DNA from: Paenibacillus sp. FJAT-26967
GTDB taxonomy: Bacteria > Bacillota > Bacilli > Paenibacillales > NBRC-103111
Reading direction: 5' to 3'
DNA: 64,000 nucleotides
Assembly: GCF_001541095.1 (NCBI RefSeq)
Contig: NZ_LMXH01000004.1
Span: forward strand, 278,429 to 342,428
The notes under the pieces were generated by a model. The model did no database searches, was not told the DNA's origin, and saw only the letters and a program-made list of their open reading frames with translations. The translations under genes and the position numbers were made by a program. Of this stretch, positions 43,846 through 52,376 are shown one piece after another. How positions within the stretch are numbered: the stretch's first letter is position 1; the number at the start of each line of letters is the position of its first letter.

Positions 43846-44049
43846 ATGTTATGGATGGGTTTATTTCTTGTACTTCTGGGGGCATTGATGGTTTTTAAGG
43901 CTCAGTTAATATGGCAACTTACGGAGAAGTGGAAATCTAATGACGGTACAGAGCCTTCGGACTTTTATATGCTTAACACGCGCGTTGGCGGTGTAATTTT
44001 TACTCTCGTAGGCTCGGCCCTATTCTTGGTTGCTATTTTGTTAGGATAG
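43846..44049 (+). CDS. Small membrane protein, DUF6199 type
   Basis: 67 residues: helix 1 (LWMGLFLVLLGALMVFKA), a conserved middle LIWQLTEKWKSNDGTEPSDFYMLNTRVGG (quoted in two parts: LTEKWKSNDGTEPSDFY and the following LNTRVGG), and helix 2 (VIFTLVGSALFLVAILL). The WxLTExWKS...EPS pattern is typical of the DUF6199 group in Firmicutes. GTAGGGGG upstream. Function unknown. Confidence 0.82.
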   Translation: MLWMGLFLVLLGALMVFKAQLIWQLTEKWKSNDGTEPSDFYMLNTRVGGVIFTLVGSALFLVAILLG

Positions 44050-44133
44050 GGAGGCTTGTAAAGCGGTTCGTTATCGCCTCAGGCCTCTATTATTTTGTAA
44101 CGCCAAGGCTCTCCTCTTCAACGAAAGTTGTGC

Positions 44134-44139
44134 TACAAT
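44134..44139 (+). promoter_or_regulatory. Extended -10 promoter of ilvA
   Basis: TGCTACAAT: TACAAT with TGC in front; no good -35. Predicted start near 44146, about 36 bases before the GTG start. No T-box or other attenuator is present. Confidence 0.5.
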
Positions 44140-44181
44140 GGTCTGATAAGCATGACCACAGGAGAAAAGGAGATAGCCGAC

Positions 44182-45438
44182 GTGAGTACTGAGAATGGAA
44201 GAATCCTTGAAGATATCATCCGCGCGCACCATGCGCTGAGCCGGGTCATTGAGCCTTCGCCGCTCCAGCGTAATGAACTTTTGTCCAGACAGTATGACTG
44301 CAATATTTATTTGAAGAGAGAAGACCTCCAGGTCGTCCGTTCTTTCAAAATTCGAGGAGCGTACAACGTGATTCAGAGCTTGTCGGCTGAAGAGCGGAGC
44401 AGGGGAGTGGTGTGCGCCAGTGCAGGCAATCACGCTCAAGGTTTCGCTTACTCCTGTAATCTGCTCGGGATTCACGGCAAGATTTTCATGCCTACGACAA
44501 CGCCCCGTCAGAAAATCTCACAGGTCAATATGTTCGGAGGCTCGTTTGTTGAGGTTGTACTGATTGGCGATACCTTCGACGATTCTTCCGCCCAGGCCAA
44601 GGTATATTGCGAAAGTGAAGGCAAAGTATTTATTCATCCGTTTGACGATCTGCGCACCATCGCAGGGCAAGGGACGGTAGGGCTTGAAGTGCTGAATCAG
44701 ATGCCGGTAACCCCGGATTATGTGTTTGCCTCTATCGGCGGCGGCGGTCTTGCTGCCGGGGTCGGCACCTATATCAAGGGCGTGGCTCACGAAGCTTCTA
44801 TCATTGGTGTCGAGCCCGAAGGGGCCGCGGGCATGCAGCGCTCGATGGAAGCGGGGCACGTTGTTACGCTGGATACGGTGGACAGATTCGTGGACGGGGC
44901 TGCGGTTAAACAGGTCGGTGAGCTTACGTTTGAGATCTGCAAACGCGTCCTCGATGACATTGTATTGGTGCCGGAAGGCAAAGAATGTACGACCATTCTG
45001 GATCTTTACAATAACAATGCCATTGTCATCGAGCCGGCAGGAGCGCTGTCTGTGGCCGCACTCGATGCTTACCGCAGCCAGATCGTAGGTAAGAATGTGG
45101 TGTGCATTATCAGCGGAGGCAATAATGATATTGACCGTATGCAGGAAATTAAAGAACGCTCGCTTATTTACGAGGGACTCAAGCATTATTTCATCGTGAA
45201 CTTCCCGCAGCGTGCGGGCGCACTTCGTGAATTTCTTGAGGAGGTGCTCGGCCCTACGGATGATATCACGCGTTTTGAATATATGAAGAAGAATAACAGG
45301 GACAATGCTCCGGCACTGGTCGGCATTGAATTGAAGAATAAAGATGATTATGAGGGGTTAATCACCAGGTTATCTCAGAAAGATTATCCTTATATCGAAA
45401 TTAACGATGATCCCAAGCTTTTTAACCTGCTGATCTAA
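44182..45438 (+). CDS. ilvA: Threonine deaminase (biosynthetic)
   Basis: 418 residues, the Bacillus-type length with a single C-terminal ACT-like domain. Converts threonine to 2-oxobutanoate, first step of isoleucine synthesis. PLP lysine in RSFKIRGAYN, SAGNHAQG, the glycine loop SIGGGGLAAG, and the ACT region from about 330 (HYFIVNFPQRAGALREFLEEVLG). I chose GTG 44182 because AAAAGGAGAT lies 9 bases upstream; ATG 44152 is in frame but lacks a site. Confidence 0.94.
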   Translation: MSTENGRILEDIIRAHHALSRVIEPSPLQRNELLSRQYDCNIYLKREDLQVVRSFKIRGAYNVIQSLSAEERSRGVVCASAGNHAQGFAYSCNLLGIHGKIFMPTTTPRQKISQVNMFGGSFVEVVLIGDTFDDSSAQAKVYCESEGKVFIHPFDDLRTIAGQGTVGLEVLNQMPVTPDYVFASIGGGGLAAGVGTYIKGVAHEASIIGVEPEGAAGMQRSMEAGHVVTLDTVDRFVDGAAVKQVGELTFEICKRVLDDIVLVPEGKECTTILDLYNNNAIVIEPAGALSVAALDAYRSQIVGKNVVCIISGGNNDIDRMQEIKERSLIYEGLKHYFIVNFPQRAGALREFLEEVLGPTDDITRFEYMKKNNRDNAPALVGIELKNKDDYEGLITRLSQKDYPYIEINDDPKLFNLLI

Positions 45439-45445
45439 ATAGAAG

Positions 45446-45490
45446 GGAGCTGAGTCAACATCCGTTGACTCAGCTCCTTTTTCTTTTTGT
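45446..45490 (+). terminator. Intrinsic terminator after ilvA
   Basis: GGAGCTGAGTCAAC and GTTGACTCAGCTCC form a perfect 14-bp stem with an ATCC loop, then a long T-rich tail. Confidence 0.95.
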
Positions 45491-45506
45491 GTATGCGATG
45501 AGAGAA

Positions 45507-45521
45507 ACTTTTCAGCTACTT
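45507..45521. promoter_or_regulatory. Possible CodY box upstream of nupN
   Basis: ACTTTTCAGCTACTT matches about 11 of 15 positions of AATTTTCWGAAAATT. The orthologous yuf operon of Bacillus is CodY-controlled, but AT-rich DNA gives such matches by chance. Confidence 0.25.
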
Positions 45522-45706
45522 AGTTTACGCAATAAATAATTAATTAACCTAAGTATAATTAATTATAGATTTTGAACCAGCCAAGAGGTATAATCGTAAC
45601 GCGGCAATGCTAAATCTGGTCCGGATTTACATTTTTATTCGTCATTTGCCTCATACTAATTTCAGGATCAGGGAGCCACAAACAAATTCAATATAGGGGG
45701 TAACAA

Positions 45707-46762
45707 ATGATGAAGAAAATGTTTAAGCTATCACTAATGATGATGATCGCTTTCTCACTTGTATTGGCGGGTTGCGGTAATAAGCCTAGCAACGAGGGCC
45801 AAGGACAAACTCCATCTGGCAGCACAGGAAATACAGGCGAAACGAAGAAATCCGAAGCGAAGATCGGAATGGTAACGGACGTAGGCGGCGTTAATGATAA
45901 GTCTTTTAACCAATCCGCCTGGGAAGCACTTGAGAAGCTCAAAAAAGAAAACGGTATTACGACGAAATATTTACAAAGTAAAGGGGATTCCGATTATGTT
46001 CCGAACCTCAATCAGTTTGTTCAGGGCAAATATGACCTGACATGGGGAATCGGTTTCGTTATTGCGGATGCGATGAAAAAAGTTGCCGACCAGAATCCGA
46101 AGTCGAACTTTGCGATCATCGATAACGTGGTGGAAGCGCCGAACGTCCAGTCCGTGACTTTTGCCGAGCATGAAGGTTCCTACCTGGTAGGGGTTGTTGC
46201 AGGTCTGACAACGAAGACCAACAAAATCGGTTTTGTCGGCGGCATGGATATCCCGGTTATCAAACGTTTTGAAGCTGGTTTTAAAGAAGGCGTTAAGGCA
46301 GTTAATCCAGGCGCAAAAGTACTAGTCAACTATACGGGTGCATTCGATAAGCCTGATCTTGGCAAAGCGGCCGCAGCTACGATGTACAATGATGGAGCGG
46401 ATATCATTTTCCACTCTTCAGGCGCTACAGGCAATGGTGTATTCAATGAAGCGAAGGATCGTGTTAAGCAGGGTAAGAAAGTATGGGTAATCGGTGTAGA
46501 TAAAGACCAATCTCTGGAGTTTGGCGACGACGTAACGCTGACTTCTATGGTTAAGGATGTTGAAGGAGCTGTAACCCGCTATTCCAAGCAAGTTATTGAC
46601 GGTACATTCAAACCGGGCGCTCCAGTAACACTCGGTCTCAAAGATAACGGTGTAGGCCTTCCTGAGACGTCGAAGAAGAATGTCCCGGAAGATGTTCTCA
46701 AGAAAGCCGATGAGTATAAAGAGAAAATCATTAAAGGCGAAATCAAAGTCCCTGAGAAATAA
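45707..46762 (+). CDS. nupN: BMP-family nucleoside-binding lipoprotein
   Basis: 351 residues. Signal peptide ending in LVLAGC (lipobox, Cys22), a Gly/Ser/Thr linker, then the BMP fold: IGMVTDVGGVNDKSFNQSAWE, WGIGFVIADA, TFAEHEGSYLVGVVAG, GFVGGMDIPVIKRFEAGF, FHSSGATGNGVF and VIGVDKDQS, the residues that hold purine nucleosides in this family. GGGGG precedes the ATG. Delivers nucleosides to NupOPQ. Confidence 0.93.
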   Translation: MMKKMFKLSLMMMIAFSLVLAGCGNKPSNEGQGQTPSGSTGNTGETKKSEAKIGMVTDVGGVNDKSFNQSAWEALEKLKKENGITTKYLQSKGDSDYVPNLNQFVQGKYDLTWGIGFVIADAMKKVADQNPKSNFAIIDNVVEAPNVQSVTFAEHEGSYLVGVVAGLTTKTNKIGFVGGMDIPVIKRFEAGFKEGVKAVNPGAKVLVNYTGAFDKPDLGKAAAATMYNDGADIIFHSSGATGNGVFNEAKDRVKQGKKVWVIGVDKDQSLEFGDDVTLTSMVKDVEGAVTRYSKQVIDGTFKPGAPVTLGLKDNGVGLPETSKKNVPEDVLKKADEYKEKIIKGEIKVPEK

Positions 46763-46802
46763 GACCGGAAATCAAGATCGTTGTTTATGCAAGGAACCTA
46801 CA

Positions 46803-46830
46803 ACAAGGCTGGTTGACTAACTGGCCTTGT
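46803..46830 (+). other. Hairpin between nupN and nupO
   Basis: ACAAGGC...GGTT and AACT...GCCTTGT pair around GACT, followed by a TTCTTACTTTT tail. A partial terminator or mRNA-stabilising stem here would leave more transcript for the binding protein than for the transporter. Confidence 0.6.
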
Positions 46831-46879
46831 TCTTACTTTTCGGACTTCTTTTATACTAACCTTCAGTAAGGGTGATCTC

Positions 46880-48415
46880 ATGAGTGCAGCAACCCCTGTC
46901 GTTGAGTTAAAGCAAATTACTAAGCGCTTTCCCGGCATCGTCGCCAATGACTCTATCAGTTTGAAGCTACACAAAGGGGAGATCCATGCCCTGCTGGGCG
47001 AGAACGGTGCGGGTAAATCAACGCTGATGAATATTTTATTCGGGCTTTATCACCCGGATGAAGGTTCGATCGAAGTCGGCGGGAAACAAGTGCGAATTGA
47101 CAGCCCTAACCGGGCGATTGAGCTTGGGATCGGTATGGTCCATCAGCATTTCAAGCTGGTGCAGCCATTTACTGTCACAGAAAACATTATACTTGGCATG
47201 GAGCCGAGAAAAGGCATCAACATTGATTACAAGTATGCCGCTAAGCAGGTTCAGAAGCTATCCGAACAGTATGGTCTTCAAGTTAATCCCCATGCCCGGA
47301 TACAAGATATATCAGTCGGTATGCAGCAGCGCGTCGAAATTGTGAAGACGCTTTATCGCGGAGCGGATATTCTGATTTTCGATGAACCGACGGCGGTCCT
47401 CACACCCCAGGAAATCGCTGAATTGATGGTTATTATGAAAAGGCTGGTTGCCGAAGGCAAATCGATTATCCTGATTACGCACAAGCTCAAAGAAATTATG
47501 CAATTATCCGATATCGTTACGATTATCCGCCGGGGGAAAGTAGTGGATACCGTTAAGACGTCTGAAACTACGACCCGGGAGCTGGCTGAGAAAATGGTTG
47601 GCCGAAGCGTTTCTTTCAAAGTGGACAAGAAGCCGGCCGAACCGGCGGCTCCCGTCCTTCAGGCGGATAACCTTACGGCCAAATCCCCAAGCGGCATCCC
47701 GGTACTTCAGGGGCTTTCTTTTGACGTCAAAGCCGGTGAAATTCTCGGGATTGCGGGTGTGGACGGCAACGGCCAGAGCGAGCTGATCGAAGCCCTGACG
47801 GGTCTTAGGAGAATTGACGGCGGTTCGATCCGGCTGCTGGGCAAAGACATCACAAACCAGTCACCGAGGCAGATCTCAGAAGCAGGAGTGTCCCACATCC
47901 CGGAAGACCGGCACAAGCACGGTCTCGTCCTGGATTTTACGATGAGTGAGAATATGGTGCTGCAGACGTACTATAAGCCCGCCTTCAACCGCGGCGGATT
48001 CCTCAATTTCGATGCAATCGAAAAACAGGCGTCGCGCCTGATTGAGGCGTTCGATGTCCGTACGCCAAGCACTCAGACCAAGGCCCGGTCCTTATCCGGC
48101 GGTAATCAGCAGAAAGCGATTATTGCACGTGAAATCGACCGGAATCCGGATCTGCTGATCGCGGCGCAGCCTACACGCGGGCTGGACGTTGGCGCGATTG
48201 AATTTGTTCACAAGCAGCTGATAGCCCAGCGTGATCAAGGTAAAGCGGTGCTGCTGATCTCCTTTGAGCTCGATGAGATTCTAAATGTTTCGGACCGGAT
48301 TGCGGTTATCTACGAAGGACAAATAGTCGGAGAAGTAAAGCCGGAGGAAACGAACGATCAAGAGCTTGGCCTGATGATGGCCGGCAGTATGAAGCGGGGA
48401 GGTGCGGCCACATGA
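46880..48415 (+). CDS. nupO: Nucleoside ABC transporter ATPase
   Basis: 511 residues with two ABC domains in tandem. First: Walker A GENGAGKST, signature ISVGMQQR, Walker B LIFDEPTAVL. Second: degenerate Walker A GVDGNGQSE, LSGGNQQK, and a Walker B LLIAAQPTRGLD in which the acidic residues are replaced, as in the RbsA/YufO group. Energises NupPQ. Overlaps nupP by ATGA. Confidence 0.94.
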   Translation: MSAATPVVELKQITKRFPGIVANDSISLKLHKGEIHALLGENGAGKSTLMNILFGLYHPDEGSIEVGGKQVRIDSPNRAIELGIGMVHQHFKLVQPFTVTENIILGMEPRKGINIDYKYAAKQVQKLSEQYGLQVNPHARIQDISVGMQQRVEIVKTLYRGADILIFDEPTAVLTPQEIAELMVIMKRLVAEGKSIILITHKLKEIMQLSDIVTIIRRGKVVDTVKTSETTTRELAEKMVGRSVSFKVDKKPAEPAAPVLQADNLTAKSPSGIPVLQGLSFDVKAGEILGIAGVDGNGQSELIEALTGLRRIDGGSIRLLGKDITNQSPRQISEAGVSHIPEDRHKHGLVLDFTMSENMVLQTYYKPAFNRGGFLNFDAIEKQASRLIEAFDVRTPSTQTKARSLSGGNQQKAIIAREIDRNPDLLIAAQPTRGLDVGAIEFVHKQLIAQRDQGKAVLLISFELDEILNVSDRIAVIYEGQIVGEVKPEETNDQELGLMMAGSMKRGGAAT

Positions 48416-49491
48416 ATAAAGTGATGAAATTTTTTATGCGGGATTCCGCTATAGTTCCTCTTGTTGCCATTCTGCTAGGCTTTTTGTTCGGGGCTATCGT
48501 GATGCTGATGGGCGGATACAACCCGATTACAGCTTATTCTTCCTTGTTTTCGCGTGTATTCGGGAATATGTACGACTTCGGAGAGACCTTGCGTGAAATC
48601 ACTCCGCTTATCATGACCGGCCTCGCGGTCGCTTTTGCGTTTCGCTCAGGACTGTTTAACATCGGCGGAGAAGGGCAGTTTATCGTCGGGATGACGGGGG
48701 CTTCTTTCGTGGGCATTAAGCTGGCGGGTCTTCCCGCTATCATTCATGCACCGCTTGCCATTATCGTAGGCGCCCTTCTTGGCGGCCTATGGGCGGCGAT
48801 TGCCGGATACTTGAAGGCAAAAAGAGGCGTCAATGAGGTGATAACCACCATCATGCTGAACTGGATCGCACTCTACTTGGCCAATTACACCGTCAATAAT
48901 TTCCTGCTTCTTGAAGGCCAGCAGCGTTCCGTGGATATTCAGCCGTCGGCATCCATCGCGCTCGTAGGGTTGTCCAGTTTCTTCGATAATGCTCGTCTTC
49001 ACTGGGGGACCATCATCGCGGTACTCGGGGCTTTGTTCTTTTATTTTTTCCTCTGGAAGACCAAGCAGGGCTATGAGCTCCGGGCTGTCGGCCAGAATAC
49101 GCATGCGGCTGAATACGCCGGAATGAACGTCAACAAGAATATCGTGAAGGCGATGTTCATCAGCGGGATGTTTGCCGGTCTGGCCGGTGTGTTCGAAGTA
49201 CTGGGAGTATTCCAGTACCAGACGGTTATGCCGGCTTCTCCGGGCTACGGGTTTGACGGCGTTGCCGTTGCGCTGCTCGGCCTGACTCATCCGTTCGGCG
49301 TTCTGCTGGCCGCGGCGCTGTTCGGAATTCTGACTTATGGATCAGCGGGTATGAGTTTCGGGGCCGACGTGCCGCCGGAGCTGATCCGGATCGTCATCGG
49401 TTCCATCATTTTCTTCGTAGCGGCACAAGGAATCGTGCGCTGGATCATTGCCCCTCTCTATTTCAAACGCAAGAAAGAGAAGGTGGTATAG
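48412..49491 (+). CDS. nupP: Nucleoside ABC transporter permease 1
   Basis: 359 residues, about nine membrane helices of the BPD_transp_2 family: TGLAVAFAFRSGLFNIGGEGQF, KAKRGVNEVITTIMLNWIA, ELRAVGQNTHAAEYAGMNV. Forms the channel with NupQ. Start overlaps the nupO stop; the stop is directly followed by the nupQ ATG. Confidence 0.93.
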   Translation: MNKVMKFFMRDSAIVPLVAILLGFLFGAIVMLMGGYNPITAYSSLFSRVFGNMYDFGETLREITPLIMTGLAVAFAFRSGLFNIGGEGQFIVGMTGASFVGIKLAGLPAIIHAPLAIIVGALLGGLWAAIAGYLKAKRGVNEVITTIMLNWIALYLANYTVNNFLLLEGQQRSVDIQPSASIALVGLSSFFDNARLHWGTIIAVLGALFFYFFLWKTKQGYELRAVGQNTHAAEYAGMNVNKNIVKAMFISGMFAGLAGVFEVLGVFQYQTVMPASPGYGFDGVAVALLGLTHPFGVLLAAALFGILTYGSAGMSFGADVPPELIRIVIGSIIFFVAAQGIVRWIIAPLYFKRKKEKVV

Positions 49492-50451
49492 ATGGATCTC
49501 GTGATTCTGGGCCAAATCATTAACACGACGCTTGTCTTCTCAACAGCGCTCATCTTCGCGGCGCTCGGGGGCATTTTCTCCGAACGTTCCGGGGTAACGA
49601 ATATCGGGCTGGAAGGCCTGATGATAGCCGGAGCTTTCGCTTCAGCCGTCAGTACATTCTATGCGCAGGAAGCCGGCATGGGCAGCATGTCCCCGTGGAT
49701 CGGCCTTATCGCCGCACTAGTATTCGGGACCTTGTTTTCCTTGATTCACGCGGTGGCGACGATTACCTTCAAATCGGATCAGGTCATCAGCGGTGTCGTC
49801 ATCAACTTCCTGGCGGCCGGTACAACGGTTTATCTGGTCAAGCTGCTCTTTGAAGGAGCGGGCCAGACGGAGACACTGACAGAAGTATTCGGCAAATGGG
49901 CCATACCATACCTGTCGGACATTCCCGTAATCGGCTATGGAATCTTTACCGCCTATCCGACTACCTACATCGCGCTGATTCTGGTGGCTGTGTCCTACTA
50001 CGTCTTGTTCAAGACACCGTTCGGTCTAAGGCTCCGTTCGGTCGGTGAACATCCGAGTGCGGCCGATACGGTCGGGGTCAAAGTACTGCGTATGCGCTAC
50101 ATTGGCGTTATGCTGAGCGGAGCACTAGCCGGTCTTGGCGGAGCAACGATTGCGCTGACAACGACCAGTAACTTCTCGCACAACACCATCTCAGGCCAAG
50201 GATATATCGCCTTAGCTGCGATGATCTTCGGCAAATGGCATCCGGTCGGGGCGCTTGGAGCAGCGGTTTTCTTCGGTCTCTCCCAGGCTATCCGCAACTA
50301 CGTGCAGCTGTTTGCCTGGTCGCAGAGCATACCGCAGGAATTCATCTTCATGCTCCCGTACGTGCTGACGATCCTCGTGCTCGCCGGTGCTGTCGGCAGG
50401 GCTTACCCGCCTTCCGCTCTTGGAGAACCGTACGATCCGGGTAAACGTTAA
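49492..50451 (+). CDS. nupQ: Nucleoside ABC transporter permease 2
   Basis: 319 residues, second channel subunit: ALGGIFSERSGVTNIGLEGLM, LRLRSVGEHPSAADTVGVKV and GQGYIALAAMIFGKWHP. Begins on the base after the nupP stop; its ribosome binding site (AAAGAGAAGGTGG) is inside nupP. A shared terminator follows. Confidence 0.94.
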   Translation: MDLVILGQIINTTLVFSTALIFAALGGIFSERSGVTNIGLEGLMIAGAFASAVSTFYAQEAGMGSMSPWIGLIAALVFGTLFSLIHAVATITFKSDQVISGVVINFLAAGTTVYLVKLLFEGAGQTETLTEVFGKWAIPYLSDIPVIGYGIFTAYPTTYIALILVAVSYYVLFKTPFGLRLRSVGEHPSAADTVGVKVLRMRYIGVMLSGALAGLGGATIALTTTSNFSHNTISGQGYIALAAMIFGKWHPVGALGAAVFFGLSQAIRNYVQLFAWSQSIPQEFIFMLPYVLTILVLAGAVGRAYPPSALGEPYDPGKR

Positions 50452-50505
50452 AGGTTCGGTATTCACTTTTTGTTGATAGGGCAGCAGGCTGGAGACCACA
50501 TAGAC

Positions 50506-50543
50506 AAAGATGACTTCTGATTTATCAGAAGTCATCTTTTTAA
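50506..50543. terminator. Bidirectional terminator between nupQ and the minus-strand operon
   Basis: AAAGATGACTTCTGAT and ATCAGAAGTCATCTTTTT pair perfectly over 16 bases with A and T tracts on both sides, between convergent operons. Confidence 0.92.
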
Positions 50544-50616
50544 TATCCGCAACTCCTATTAATTCGCTCGCAGCGTCTTTTCCAGAAGATTCCTGTCCAT
50601 CCGTGTTGTCGTATCG

Positions 50617-50964
50617 CTAGTGCAGGGTACTGAAATTAATGTAGACATATCCGAAGCAAGCAGCATTTACTAAAAATGTGATTCCGGCTCCGATAAGAAT
50701 GCCTTGAAAAACGCCTGTCTTCCCTTTAACCTGAGAAATAATAAGCAGTGGTATGACATATATGAGCTGAACAATGCCTATGCCCAGATAAAAAGGTGCG
50801 GCAATCAACCAGATGAGATGGCAGGCGGCAACCCAGCCGATTCCTATCGCAACCTGACTGCCCTTCCATGGCTGATGAGGACGGGAAGGCTCAGTCTCTC
50901 CTGAAGCGGGCAGAGTAGGGGGTGATTCCCCCGGGACTGACGATTCGTTCTTATTCTCCGTCAT
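50617..50964 (-). CDS. Small membrane protein at the end of the radical SAM operon
   Basis: 115 residues: a Pro/Ser/Glu-rich hydrophilic N-terminus (about 1-38) and three membrane segments (VAIGIGWVAACHLIWLIAA, YLGIGIVQLIYVIPLLIIS, GILIGAGITFLVNAACFGYVY). Its start overlaps the radical SAM stop by four bases, so it is co-translated with it. Conserved-looking GxxxxxxCHLxW helix. No family recognised; by context a partner of the lipid-acting enzymes upstream. Confidence 0.8.
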   Translation of the reverse strand: MTENKNESSVPGESPPTLPASGETEPSRPHQPWKGSQVAIGIGWVAACHLIWLIAAPFYLGIGIVQLIYVIPLLIISQVKGKTGVFQGILIGAGITFLVNAACFGYVYINFSTLH

Positions 50965-52373
50965 CTTAAGCCTCCTGTCTCCGCGCGCAGCCCCTCCAGA
51001 ATCTCCTCACGGCCATCCCGATAGAAAAGATTATAAGTATCGAAAGGAATTATTCTTCCGTCAGGGTGGGCGATGTGTACACATGATTTCTTGACGGACC
51101 GCACATCAAAATTATAAGGATCGAGAAACTGCATGATCAGCACGCGAAACACATTGTCATATCCGATGTGCTCCGGTACAGCTACAGAAGGCAGGCAGCA
51201 GAGCAGGTTCTTCAGCGATAAGGCGGATGAAGAAGGGGAATGCGCAGTGGAGAACAGATCGAACACCTGCTCTTTCAAGTTCTGATCCTGCTCGAATACA
51301 ATCGTGTTGCGGCCGCCGTCCAGCAGAATCTGAGGATCGATCAGGCCGGTTAACGGAATGGCCCCTCCACCGAGTTTCAGGGCATAACCCATAGCCAGAC
51401 AGTCAGGATGACAAGGAACCGGAATAATATCTTCCGGTTGGAATAGACCGGACTGTTCGATAATGAGCCGTCGCACTTCACTCAGTGTGAGCCGGTCCGT
51501 TGCCGGATCGAACGATTCCGTCCGTCCGGCGGCTTGAATGGGCTGGAAGGTGACACCCCGGACGGACGGCTGCTGAAGCCCGTAACGGATAATGTCACCC
51601 ACTTCGCGGTCATTGAGCCCCTTTTTGAGCGTAACGACGAGTGTGGTTGAGATATTGAACTCATTTAAATGCTCAATAGCACGCTGCCGCACATCTCTTA
51701 GATCAGCTCCACGCAGCTCGCGCAATGCTTCTTCCTCGAAACTGTCGAATTGAAGATAGAGTTCGAAGCCCGGCATATAAGTAGCAAGTTTGCGGACGAA
51801 TTCGCGGTCTTTAGCAATCCGCAGCCCATTCGTATTCACCATGAGATGCTTGATTGGCTTTGTTTTGGCTAAATCCAGAATTTCAAAAAACTGAGGATGT
51901 ATCGTCGGTTCTCCTCCGCTAATCTGTACGATATCCGGTTCTTCTTCATTGCGGACGACGGCATCCAGCATAGCCTCGATTTGTTCAAGCGTACGCCATG
52001 TTTCACGTTTGGGTGAGGATTCCGCATAGCAGATCGGACACTGCAAATTACACTTGTCCGTGACCTCGATGAGAGTCAGGCAGCTGTGCTGCTCATGATC
52101 GGGACACAGACCGCAGTCATAAGGGCAGCCATAGCGGATGGGCGTGTTCCAGCGCTGCGGCATTTCCGCAGGTTTCAGAAATTCACGACAGCGCTTGTAA
52201 TAGTCCACGTCATCGGAGATAAGCACTTTTTCACGGCCGTGATGTCCGCAATATTTTAATAAATATACATGCTCATCTTCAATAATTACTTTTGCCTCTA
52301 CTTTTCGAAGACATTGGGAGCATATGCTGTTAGTCAGTTCATAGAACACGTAAGAACGATTTTTGATAGGCAT
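50961..52373 (-). CDS. Radical SAM protein of the MJ0619/tetraether synthase (Tes)-like family
   Basis: 470 residues. N-terminal Cys-rich part: CSQC (18, 21), CGHHG (42), then GCPYDCGLCPDHEQHSC (Cys83, 87, 90, 98). Radical SAM core: DKCNLQCPICYAE with the CX3CX2C iron-sulfur ligands Cys108, 112 and 115, and ISGGEPTIHPQF for SAM. C-terminal VPCHPDC, NLLCCLPS and PDGRIIPF...YN blocks. This arrangement of Cys-x2-Cys, Cys-x2-His-Gly, GCPxDCGLCP and core is what I know from MJ0619-type enzymes, whose archaeal member joins lipid chains carbon to carbon. Placed 3 bases after an lgt-like gene. A lipid substrate is therefore likely, but the actual reaction is unknown. Confidence 0.82.
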   Translation of the reverse strand: MPIKNRSYVFYELTNSICSQCLRKVEAKVIIEDEHVYLLKYCGHHGREKVLISDDVDYYKRCREFLKPAEMPQRWNTPIRYGCPYDCGLCPDHEQHSCLTLIEVTDKCNLQCPICYAESSPKRETWRTLEQIEAMLDAVVRNEEEPDIVQISGGEPTIHPQFFEILDLAKTKPIKHLMVNTNGLRIAKDREFVRKLATYMPGFELYLQFDSFEEEALRELRGADLRDVRQRAIEHLNEFNISTTLVVTLKKGLNDREVGDIIRYGLQQPSVRGVTFQPIQAAGRTESFDPATDRLTLSEVRRLIIEQSGLFQPEDIIPVPCHPDCLAMGYALKLGGGAIPLTGLIDPQILLDGGRNTIVFEQDQNLKEQVFDLFSTAHSPSSSALSLKNLLCCLPSVAVPEHIGYDNVFRVLIMQFLDPYNFDVRSVKKSCVHIAHPDGRIIPFDTYNLFYRDGREEILEGLRAETGGLR

Positions 52374-52376
52374 AAG

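Noticed and set aside
45491..45706. Purine riboswitch before nupN
   Set aside because: The conserved core of purine riboswitches was not visible in the AT-rich leader.
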